Shown here piece after piece: positions 53,166 to 60,335 of a DNA stretch of 64,000 nt (the first letter of the stretch is position 1; every line of letters begins with the position of its first letter). The stretch covers positions 992,001 to 1,056,000 of the forward strand of contig OY282430.1 of the NCBI GenBank assembly GCA_958296025.1, read 5' to 3'. Made by a program: the position numbers and the translations under genes. The stretch is from an uncultured Pseudomonadales bacterium. Lineage in GTDB: Bacteria; Pseudomonadota; Gammaproteobacteria; Pseudomonadales; Azotimanducaceae. Below the pieces are notes generated by a model. That model saw nothing but the letters and a program-made list of their open reading frames with translations, did no database searches and was not told the DNA's origin.

Positions 53166-54056
53166 CTACCTGCGCCCGGCGGACTGTTTGACGTGGTCGA
53201 TGATGGCTTGGGCGATTGCCGGAACCAAGGGCTCCGGCAGGTCGTGGCCCATCTTGTCGAAGACCTTGAGCTTGGCGTTGGGCAGGGCCTTGGCGGTGTC
53301 TTCGCCGGCGGCCAGGTTGACCAAAGGGTCGGCGCCGCCGTGGATGACCAGCGCCGGCGCCTGCACTTGGGCGAGGGCTTTGCGCCGGTCTGGGGCGTGG
53401 CGGATGGCCAGCAATTGGCGGGCGAAACCTGCGGTGCTGAAGCCCCGGTCCACGGCTTGCTCGGAGAATCGGGCCAGCCCTTCGGTGGTGGAGTCGTAGT
53501 GGGGTCCGCCGACCGTTTGCCAACCCCGTTGATATTGGGCGATGGCCTGCGCCCGGTCTTTGGGGCGGTCGGCGAGGAAGGCGGCGGCGGCTTCCGGCGT
53601 TGCCGGCGGCAGGTCCGGGTTGTTGGTGGAGGACATGATGGAGGTCAGGCTGAAGCAACGTTGCGGATGCTCGATGGCCAGGATTTGCGCGATCATCCCG
53701 CCCATCGAGAGGCCGACGATGTGGGCGCCGGATTGGCCGAGATGGTCGAGCAAGGCCACCGCGTCCGCCGCCATGTCGTTCAGGCTGTAGGCCGGCGGAT
53801 GGGCGGAGAGGTCGGCCAGGTTGGCGACGATTTCGGTCACGCTGGGCACTGCTGTGTCCAGCGTGGAGGACAGCCCCATGTCGCGGTTGTCCAAGGCGAT
53901 GACGCGCTGCCCGGAGGCCGCCAAAAACTCGATCAAGCGAGGCGGCCAGTGGATGATTTGGCAAGACAGCCCGTGGATCAGCAGCACCGGCGGGTCGGCG
54001 CGGGCTCCCCATTGCTCATAGTAAAGGCGTAGGCCGCTGCGTGTGAAGCTGGGCAT
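53166..54056 (-). CDS. Alpha/beta hydrolase
   Basis: A 296-residue hydrolase: PPVLLIHGLSCQIIHWPP for the oxyanion region, VIALDNRDMGLSS, nucleophile Ser in AHIVGLSMGGMIAQILA, Asp in LVIHGGADPLVNLAAG and His in KMGHDLPEPLVPA. Related enzymes are esterases or lactone hydrolases; the substrate is unknown. The ATG at 54,056 starts the conserved part (MPSFTRSGLRLYYEQWG). Confidence 0.85.
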   Translation of the reverse strand: MPSFTRSGLRLYYEQWGARADPPVLLIHGLSCQIIHWPPRLIEFLAASGQRVIALDNRDMGLSSTLDTAVPSVTEIVANLADLSAHPPAYSLNDMAADAVALLDHLGQSGAHIVGLSMGGMIAQILAIEHPQRCFSLTSIMSSTNNPDLPPATPEAAAAFLADRPKDRAQAIAQYQRGWQTVGGPHYDSTTEGLARFSEQAVDRGFSTAGFARQLLAIRHAPDRRKALAQVQAPALVIHGGADPLVNLAAGEDTAKALPNAKLKVFDKMGHDLPEPLVPAIAQAIIDHVKQSAGRR

Positions 54057-54370
54057 GGCGAAACGGCAAAAAAATTGAATTCTAGCAGTTTGCACCAGCC
54101 AATCGGCCAGCCCACTTTGCGCAGTTTTTCGGCATTTCCCACAAGGGTCCGCGGGCCTTGGATGTCGGTCATCGCGCCTGTGCTCACTACCCAGCGTCCG
54201 CCTTCATCTCCGCACAATTCTTGCCGACGCGCCATGAGGAGGCAAATGGTGCCTAAGGGTCGCTTGGCGGCGCAGTCCTGAGGGGCGCATCACCATGCGC
54301 GTCTTGACAGTAGCTCCCTTGGCCTTGACCATGCCCGCATCCATCGCGTTGGTTTGACGGAGAAATCGGC
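54057..54370. other. Intergenic region upstream of the candidate selenoprotein operon
   Basis: No gene is visible. A TTGACA hexamer at about 54,305 could be the -35 of a promoter for the redoxin operon, but no convincing -10 is seen at the right distance. ACGGAGAA precedes the redoxin ATG. Confidence 0.4.
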
Positions 54371-54967
54371 ATGAAGCATGCACTGATGGCCTTGGCCGCA
54401 TACGTTTTGGCTTCGTTGGCGTCGTCGGCGCTCGCGGATGCCTATACGGATGGATGGGGCTTGGCCGTGGGCGCCAAGGCGCCGACCATCAAGGCCCCGG
54501 ACCAAACTGGTGCCGTTCGGGACCTATCGTCCTTGGCGGGGGAGCGCGGGTTGTTGCTGTTCCTGAACCGCTCCGCTGATTGGTGACCCTTTTGCATGCA
54601 CCAGTTGGTTCAACTGGAGGAATGGCGGGAACCGTTCGAGGCGGCTGGTGTCAAAGTTGCCGCGATGACCTACGACGCGGTTGACATCTTGGCCGGCTTT
54701 CACGCCGAGCGAAACCTTGGCTATCCCCTGCTGCACGATGAGGGGGCTAAACATGTGATCGGCTTCAACGTACTGAACGAGCAGTACGCCCCAGGCCACG
54801 GCGCCTACGGCATCCCTCATCCGGGCGTCTTCTACCTGTCGCCGGAAGGTGCGGTGGTGGCCAAGTTCGCCATGCCGAGCTACCGAGAGCGCCCACCGAT
54901 GCAGGAGCTGCTCGATGCGGTGCAGGCCGCCGCGCCGGTTCAGGCTGAAGCGGGGGCGGCGGGCTGA
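54371..54967 (+). CDS. Thioredoxin-fold redoxin with in-frame TGA at the active site; candidate selenoprotein
   Basis: A single frame of 198 codons is interrupted only by a TGA at codon 72 (54,584-54,586). The N-terminus is a signal peptide (MKHALMALAAYVLASLASSA). The domain is an AhpC/TSA-like redoxin: FLNRSADW, then TGA, PFC, MHQLVQLEEWREPFEAAG, VKVAAMTYDAVDIL, YPLLHDEGAKHVIGF, GIPHPGVFYLSPEGAVVAKF. In homologues I know, this reads SADWCPYC or SADWCPFC, so the TGA replaces the first cysteine of the CxxC, giving UxxC. A perfect 7-bp hairpin stands 14 bases later. Selenocysteine is the better explanation; a nonsense mutation is the alternative. It is coupled to tatT by a 1-bp overlap. Confidence 0.75.
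54601..54617 (+). promoter_or_regulatory. Possible bacterial SECIS hairpin
   Basis: CCAGTTG-GTT-CAACTGG forms a perfect 7-bp stem with a GTT loop. It begins 14 bases after the TGA, and the loop G is 22 bases from the TGA. That is within the range of bacterial SECIS elements, which lie just 3' of the UGA and present a G/U-containing apical loop to SelB. This hairpin lies inside the coding sequence, as expected. Confidence 0.6.
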
Positions 54968-55839
54968 TGCCGCCACCGAGCGGTTGGAGGCATTGCGTTC
55001 GAGCACTGTTTTTGGCCGCCCCGGTGGCCTTGGCCGGCTGCGCCACCATGATGTCCTCCGTCACGGAGAGCATGGCGGAGGATTTGGCGGCGGCGATTCT
55101 GGAGAATCCCGATGTTGACATCGTGCGCGAGGGGGCGCCGGCCTTCCTGTTGCTGATCGACGGCTTGCTGGAAGGCGCTCCGGATAGCGTCGCCTTACTG
55201 TCCCAGGCGGCAGCCCTGAATTCCGCCTACGCCGGCGCTTTTCTGGACGACGAGTTGCGCATTCGTCTGATGGCGGCCAAGGCCAAGGGCTTGGCCGAAC
55301 AGGCCCTCTGCCTCGGCGTACGGGGCGGCTGCGGCGTCACCCGCCGGCCCTTTGCGGAGTTCGAGCAGTGGGCTGCGGCTTTGCGGTCAGACGACGTACC
55401 CCTCGCTTACGGCCTAGCCACCGCTTGGGCCACCTGGATGCAGGCCAACAGCGAGGACTTCAACGCCATCGCCGACCTCGGCCGGGTTAAGCTGCTGATG
55501 CAGCGTGTCGTCGAACTGGACGAAGGCTATGAATACGGCGGCCCGCAACTCTACATGGGCGTCTTTGAAACCCTGTTGCCGCCGGCCTTGGGCGGGCGCC
55601 CAGAGGTGGGCCGCGCCCACTTTGAACGGGCCTTGGCGCTGGCCGAAGGCAAGCATCTGCTCACTCAGGTGATGTTCGCCGAACAGTACGCCCGGTTGGT
55701 GTTCGACCGCGCCCTGCATGATGATTTGCTCAACGAGGCACTGGCCTCGGAGGTGGACATCCCCGAGCTGAGGCTGATGAACGCCATCGCCAAACGCCGC
55801 GCCCAAGGCCTGATGGAGACCGCCGATGCCTATTTCTAA
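54967..55839 (+). CDS. tatT: TatT-like TRAP-associated lipoprotein
   Basis: A 290-residue lipoprotein (lipobox LAGC, Cys25) with a TPR-like helical body: LLSQAAALNSAYAGAFLDDE, YGLATAWATWMQANSEDFNA, GPQLYMGVFETLLPPALGGR and RAHFERALALAEGKHLL. It matches TatT, the trimeric TPR protein that works beside the TRAP binding protein TatP. The next gene is exactly such a binding protein and overlaps by 14 bp. The start overlaps the redoxin stop by 1 bp. Confidence 0.85.
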   Translation: MPPPSGWRHCVRALFLAAPVALAGCATMMSSVTESMAEDLAAAILENPDVDIVREGAPAFLLLIDGLLEGAPDSVALLSQAAALNSAYAGAFLDDELRIRLMAAKAKGLAEQALCLGVRGGCGVTRRPFAEFEQWAAALRSDDVPLAYGLATAWATWMQANSEDFNAIADLGRVKLLMQRVVELDEGYEYGGPQLYMGVFETLLPPALGGRPEVGRAHFERALALAEGKHLLTQVMFAEQYARLVFDRALHDDLLNEALASEVDIPELRLMNAIAKRRAQGLMETADAYF

Positions 55840-56836
55840 CCGTTCCATTCCGTTCATCCTACTGGTTGTCTGTGCGCTGTTGGGGCCGGCCTTCGGCGCC
55901 GCCGTCACCTTGAAGGTGGCCGCGCTGTCGCCGGAGGGATCGGTGTGGATGAAACTGCTGCGCGAGGGCGGCGAACGGGTGGCCGCGCAGACCGAGGGCC
56001 GGGTGGCTTTCAAGTTCTATCCCGGCGGCGTCATGGGCGACGACAAGGCGGTGCTGCGCAAGATGCGGGTGGGCCAGCTGCAGGGCGCCGTGGTCACCTC
56101 CGGGGCCTTGGTGCAAGTCTATCCGGACATTGGCCTGTACAACCTGCCGATGGCCTTTCGCTCCAGTGCCGAGGCGGACTATGTGCGAAAGCGTCTGGAC
56201 GGGCGGCTGTTGGCCGGTTTGGAGGGGGAGGGCTTGGTGGCCTTCGGCTTCGCCGAAGTGGGCTTCGCCCTCGCCATGGCGCGCACCCCGGTCACCAGCG
56301 TGGCCGACGCCAGGGCGCGCAAGGTGTGGACGCCGGACAACGACCCGGGCTCCGCCCGCGCCCTGCAGGCGTTCGGCATCACGCCCATACCCCTGCCCAT
56401 CGTCGATGTTTTGGGCGGCCTGCAGACCGGCCTGATCGACTGCATCGCCGCGCCGCCGGTGGGGGCCATCGCGTTGCAATGGCACACTAGGGTCAGCCAT
56501 GTGTTGAATCTGCCCCTGCTTTACATCTACGGCCTGCTGGCCATCGACAAGGGCCGCTTTGACCGGCTGGATACGGCGGACCAAGCCGTGGTGCGCAAGG
56601 TCATGGGGGAGATGGTGGCCAAGGTCAACGCCCGCAGCCGCCGCGACCATGAGCAGGCGTCGGCGGCGCTGGCCAACCAAGGGCTGCAATGGCTGCAAGC
56701 CTCCGCCGACGAAGCGGCCGAGTGGCGTACGCTGGCGGACCGAGCCGCAGCTCGGCTGGTGCAGGAGGGCTACGTCTCCGCCGACCTGCACAACGCGATG
56801 CTGGAGCATCTCAGAGTCTTTCGAGCGGGTTCCTGA
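55826..56836 (+). CDS. dctP: TRAP transporter solute-binding protein (DctP/TatP)
   Basis: A 336-residue periplasmic binding protein with a signal peptide (SIPFILLVVCALLGPAFGA). Conserved DctP segments are present: LKVAALSPEGSVWMKLLREG, FKFYPGGVMGDDKAVLRKM, LYNLPMAFRSSAEADYVRK and TPDNDPGSARALQAFGITPI. The Arg that usually contacts a carboxylate in DctP proteins is not obvious to me. Together with TatT next door this fits a non-carboxylate, perhaps hydrophobic, ligand. Confidence 0.88.
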   Translation: MPISNRSIPFILLVVCALLGPAFGAAVTLKVAALSPEGSVWMKLLREGGERVAAQTEGRVAFKFYPGGVMGDDKAVLRKMRVGQLQGAVVTSGALVQVYPDIGLYNLPMAFRSSAEADYVRKRLDGRLLAGLEGEGLVAFGFAEVGFALAMARTPVTSVADARARKVWTPDNDPGSARALQAFGITPIPLPIVDVLGGLQTGLIDCIAAPPVGAIALQWHTRVSHVLNLPLLYIYGLLAIDKGRFDRLDTADQAVVRKVMGEMVAKVNARSRRDHEQASAALANQGLQWLQASADEAAEWRTLADRAAARLVQEGYVSADLHNAMLEHLRVFRAGS

Positions 56837-56946
56837 CTGCGTCGTTCAGCTGATTTCAAAATGGGCTTGCGGCCGCTCGCTGTGCGGCCGTGCGGATTTT
56901 CTCAAGGCCGCGTTAGCATATTAATGAATAGGTGCGCACCGGCAGG

Positions 56947-56972
56947 CGGGCGTCGTGCGGCTCGGACGCCCG
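56947..56972 (+). promoter_or_regulatory. Intercistronic hairpin between dctP and dctQ
   Basis: CGGGCGTC and GACGCCCG form a perfect 8-bp stem with a 10-base loop. No T-run follows, so it is not a typical terminator. In transporter operons such a hairpin often protects the upstream binding-protein mRNA, which would allow more DctP than membrane subunits. The 175-bp gap (56,837-57,010) contains no gene. Confidence 0.45.
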
Positions 56973-57010
56973 GCTTCCTCATGCGGCCGCCCTGGATTGG
57001 AGGAGATTAG

Positions 57011-57469
57011 GTGAAGCAGGCACTGGCGCTGCTGCGGCGGTTCGAGGATGCGGTCTTGGTCCTGATCTTGGCCGCCATCATCGGCGTGGCCGCCTATCAG
57101 GTGGTGGCCCGCAACCTATTCGACACCGGTTTGCTGTGGGGGGACGCCTTGGTGCGGGTGCTGGTGATTTGGGTGGCGATGGTGGGGGCCATGGTGGCCT
57201 CGCGCACAGACGACCACATCCGCATCGATCTGGCGGCCCGCTTCGCCCCGGCCTCTTGGCGGCCGTTCCTGGTCCGCTTCGCCAACGGCTTCACCAGCGC
57301 CGTGCTTGGCGTTTTCGCTTGGTTCAGCCTGCGCTTCGTGCTCTTTGAATACGAGGATGGGATGATCGCCTTCGGCGCGGTCCCGGCTTGGCTTTGCGCC
57401 AGCATCCTGCCCTTGGGTGCCGGCCTCATGTGCCTGCGCTACCTGCTGCATACCTTGGCGCCGCGATGA
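57011..57469 (+). CDS. dctQ: TRAP transporter small membrane subunit (DctQ)
   Basis: A 152-residue protein with four membrane helices (FEDAVLVLILAAIIGVAAYQ, LVRVLVIWVAMVGAMVAS, SAVLGVFAWFSLRFVLFEY, and a final AWLCASILPLGAGLMCLRYL) and the DctQ signature near RTDDHIRIDL. The start is a GTG at 57,011 with GGAGGAG upstream. It overlaps dctM by 4 bp (ATGA). Confidence 0.88.
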   Translation: MKQALALLRRFEDAVLVLILAAIIGVAAYQVVARNLFDTGLLWGDALVRVLVIWVAMVGAMVASRTDDHIRIDLAARFAPASWRPFLVRFANGFTSAVLGVFAWFSLRFVLFEYEDGMIAFGAVPAWLCASILPLGAGLMCLRYLLHTLAPR

Positions 57470-58794
57470 TTTGGGCCGGCATCCTCCTAGTGCTGGCTGC
57501 GGCCTTGGCCGGGGCACCGCTCATCGCGGTGCTCATGGCCGCCGCCATGCTGGGCTTTATGGCCGCCGGCATCGATCTGACAGTGGTGGCCATCGAGGTT
57601 TACCGCATCGTCGATACGCCCCTGTTGGTGGCCCTGCCGCTGTTCACCTACGCCGGCTACGTTCTGGCCGAGGCGAGGACCTCGGAGCGGTTGGTGGCCC
57701 TGGTGCGCAGCCTGTTCGGCTGGCTGCCGAATGGCTTGGCCATCGTCGGCTTCATCGCCTGCGGCCTGTTTACGGCACTGACCGGTGCCTCCGGGGTCAC
57801 CATCGTCGCCTTGGGTGCCTTGCTGCTGCCGGCCTTGCTTCAGGCCGGCTACGGGCAGCGCTTCAGCTTGGGGCTGGTCACCACCTCCGGCAGCCTGGGC
57901 CTGCTGCTGGCGCCCTCCCTGCCGCTCATTTTGTATGGCGTCATCGCCCAACAGATCAATCTGGGCGAACCCTTCACCATCATCGATCTGTTCAAGGCGG
58001 GGGTGCTGCCGCTGCTGCTGATGCTGGCCTGCCTGATCGCTTGGACGCTATGGACGCAGCGCGGCGGCGCGTCGCCAACGGGCGAGGGCGGGCGAATGGA
58101 GGCCGGCACGGACGATGCCCCACAATTGGTCGCCGCCCAACGCCCGTCGGTCCGCGCCGCCCTGTGGGACGCCCGCTGGGAATTGCCTCTGCCGCTGGTG
58201 GTGCTCGGCGGCATCTACTCCGGCTTCTTCGCCATCTCCGAGGCGGCGGCGGTGACTGCGGTTTACGTCACCCTTGCGGAGACGCTGCTATACAAGGATT
58301 TGCGCCTGCGTACACTGCCGGCGGTGGCGGTCAAGGCCATGATGATGGTCGGCGGCATCCTGCTGATTCTGGGCGTGGCGCTGGCCTTCACCAGCTTTTT
58401 GGTCGATGCCGAAGTGCCGCAGCTGTTGTTCGAGTTCATGCAGGCCCACATCGAAAGCCCCATTGCCTTCCTGCTGTTGTTGAATGTCTTGCTGTTGGCC
58501 TTGGGCGCCCTGCTGGACATCTTCTCCGCATTGGTCATCATGGTGCCCCTGATTCTGCCGGTGGCGGTGGGCTACGGCATTGATCCGGTGCATTTGGGCA
58601 TTGTATTTTTGGCAAACATGCAGATTGGCTACTTCACGCCGCCGGTGGGCATGAACCTGTTCATCGCCAGCTATCGATTCAATCAGCCAGTGCTGACCCT
58701 GTACGCCGCCTGCTGGCCGTTCATGCTGGTGTTGTTGGCGGCCCTGCTGCTGATCACCTACGTTCCCTGGTTCACCTTGGCGTTGGTGCGATGA
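57466..58794 (+). CDS. dctM: TRAP transporter large membrane subunit (DctM)
   Basis: A 442-residue polytopic membrane protein of the DctM family: ALPLFTYAGYVLAEARTSER, FTALTGASGVTIVALGALLL, GLLLAPSLPLILYGVIAQQ, and the C-terminal LGIVFLANMQIGYFTPPVGM. It is the sodium- or proton-driven permease. An insert of about 40 hydrophilic residues (about 200-235, Gly/Glu-rich) lies in a loop. It overlaps mlaC by 4 bp, which ties the TRAP genes and the Mla genes into one transcript. Confidence 0.9.
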   Translation: MIWAGILLVLAAALAGAPLIAVLMAAAMLGFMAAGIDLTVVAIEVYRIVDTPLLVALPLFTYAGYVLAEARTSERLVALVRSLFGWLPNGLAIVGFIACGLFTALTGASGVTIVALGALLLPALLQAGYGQRFSLGLVTTSGSLGLLLAPSLPLILYGVIAQQINLGEPFTIIDLFKAGVLPLLLMLACLIAWTLWTQRGGASPTGEGGRMEAGTDDAPQLVAAQRPSVRAALWDARWELPLPLVVLGGIYSGFFAISEAAAVTAVYVTLAETLLYKDLRLRTLPAVAVKAMMMVGGILLILGVALAFTSFLVDAEVPQLLFEFMQAHIESPIAFLLLLNVLLLALGALLDIFSALVIMVPLILPVAVGYGIDPVHLGIVFLANMQIGYFTPPVGMNLFIASYRFNQPVLTLYAACWPFMLVLLAALLLITYVPWFTLALVR

Positions 58795-59456
58795 GGCGCC
58801 GGCCTCCTTGCCGTGCTTGGACCAGCCGGGGCGGTCGCGCCGCTGGGGTGCGGCTGCGGCTGGCCGCCTTGGTTTGGGGCGTTGGCTTCGCGGCGGCGGC
58901 TTGGCTTGCGGCACCTTGGGCTGCCGTGCCGGAGGGGGCGGAGGAAGCCGCCGCCAGCGTGGACCGCTTTCACGGCGTGCTTGTCGGGGCCATGCAAGCC
59001 GGCGCCTTTGATGCCCGCCTGGTCCTGCTTGCGCCGGCCGTGGCGGAGTTATTCGATGTGGTCTCCATCGCTCGCATCAGCGTTGGTCGCAGCAGTTGGC
59101 GCAGCTTGCCGGATGCCGAGCGCACGGCCTTCATTGAACTGTTGGAGCGCCTGATCGTCGCCACCTACGCGGACCGCTTCGACAGCTACAGCGGCCAGCG
59201 CTTCGAGCGGGTCGGGTCGGCGGCCGCTAGCACCGGCGTGGTCATCAAGTCGCAACTCATCCGCGCCAACGGCGAGCCGGTGAATTTGGACTACTACTTT
59301 CGCGGCGCCAAGGTGTTCAATGTGGTGGCTGACGGGGTCAGCGATCTGTCCTTGCGGCGGGCGGACTATGCCGCCATCATCAGGAAGCAGGGCTTTGCGG
59401 CGCTGGTGGAGCACATTGAGGCCAGCATTGCCGAGGCCGGTGCGGCGGGGCCCTAA
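58791..59456 (+). CDS. mlaC: MlaC-type phospholipid-binding protein
   Basis: A 221-residue MlaC (Ttg2D) protein: LLAPAVAELFDVVSIARISV, LPDAERTAFIELLERLIVAT, FDSYSGQRFERVGS, NLDYYFRGAKVFNVVADGVS, DLSLRRADYAAIIRKQG. A hydrophobic segment at about 22-45 is a signal peptide. It carries phospholipids through the periplasm. No MlaEFDB transporter genes are beside it; instead the RND-type protein follows after mlaA, as in hopanoid (Hpn) loci. Confidence 0.88.
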   Translation: MRRRPPCRAWTSRGGRAAGVRLRLAALVWGVGFAAAAWLAAPWAAVPEGAEEAAASVDRFHGVLVGAMQAGAFDARLVLLAPAVAELFDVVSIARISVGRSSWRSLPDAERTAFIELLERLIVATYADRFDSYSGQRFERVGSAAASTGVVIKSQLIRANGEPVNLDYYFRGAKVFNVVADGVSDLSLRRADYAAIIRKQGFAALVEHIEASIAEAGAAGP

Positions 59457-59486
59457 AAGCCGGTCGGGGTCGAATGGGAGATACAG

Positions 59487-60335
59487 ATGAATGCGCGCAC
59501 AACGAGCATCGGCGCCTTTAACCGCCGGGAAATGGGGGCGGCCAAGCCGGGGGCGACCGGGCTGAACGGCGGGTCGGCGCCTGGCGGATATCCGTCGGCT
59601 GGCGCAAGCCGTGTCGCCGGCCCGTTGCTGGTGGCGGCTGTCCTGCTGCAAGGTGCCTGCGCCAGTCTGGAGGGGCCGGATTACGCCGTTCAAGATCCTG
59701 GCGAGAAGTTCAACCGAGCCTCCTTCGAATTCTCCGAGGAGGTGGACCGGAGCTTCCTGGTGCCGGTGGCGCGGACCTACCAAAGGGTGCTGCCGGATCC
59801 GTTGGAGAGGGGCGCCTCCAACTTCTTTGCTAACTTGCGCATGGTCGATAGCGGCCTCAACGGCTTCCTGCAGGGCAAGCCGAAGAGCGGCAGCACCGAC
59901 CTGATGCGCTTCCTGCTCAACAGCACCTTGGGCGTGGCCGGCCTGTTCGATGTGGCCACCCCCGCCGGCTTGCGCGCCCAAAACGAGGACTTCGGCCAAA
60001 CCCTGGCCGTTTGGGGTTGGCGCAGCAGCCGCTACGTCTATGTGCCCTTGGTTGGGCCATCGACAGTACGCGACCTGCCGGCCATGGCACTCAGCGCCTT
60101 CGCCCCGCGCCTGCTGCTGGGCCAATACCATAGGCTCTGGGTCAGCGGCGTCGGCTTGGTCGGCACCCGCGCCGATGCGCTGGCGCTAACCGACGTGAGG
60201 GACGCCGCGGCCTTGGACCCCTACGCTTTCACTAGGGAAGCCTACTATCAGCGCCGTGAGTTCCTCATTCATGATGGGCAGCCGCCTCTGGACGACTTCG
60301 ACAGCTTCTTCAACGAGGCCGACGCCGGCGAATGA
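59487..60335 (+). CDS. mlaA: MlaA/VacJ-type outer-membrane lipoprotein
   Basis: A 282-residue MlaA: DPGEKFNRASFEFSEEVDRS, VARTYQRVLPDPLERGASNF, LMRFLLNSTLGVAGLFDVAT, GQTLAVWGWRSSRYVYVPLV and GPSTVRDLPA. A putative lipobox (LQGAC) at about 55-58 is imperfect, and the N-terminal extension of about 40 residues before the hydrophobic segment is unusual. MlaA takes phospholipids from the outer leaflet of the outer membrane. It overlaps the RND gene by 4 bp. Confidence 0.88.
   Translation: MNARTTSIGAFNRREMGAAKPGATGLNGGSAPGGYPSAGASRVAGPLLVAAVLLQGACASLEGPDYAVQDPGEKFNRASFEFSEEVDRSFLVPVARTYQRVLPDPLERGASNFFANLRMVDSGLNGFLQGKPKSGSTDLMRFLLNSTLGVAGLFDVATPAGLRAQNEDFGQTLAVWGWRSSRYVYVPLVGPSTVRDLPAMALSAFAPRLLLGQYHRLWVSGVGLVGTRADALALTDVRDAAALDPYAFTREAYYQRREFLIHDGQPPLDDFDSFFNEADAGE

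Noticed and set aside
59049-60131. A 360-codon minus-strand frame opposite mlaC and mlaA
   Set aside because: Shadow frame of two well-supported genes.
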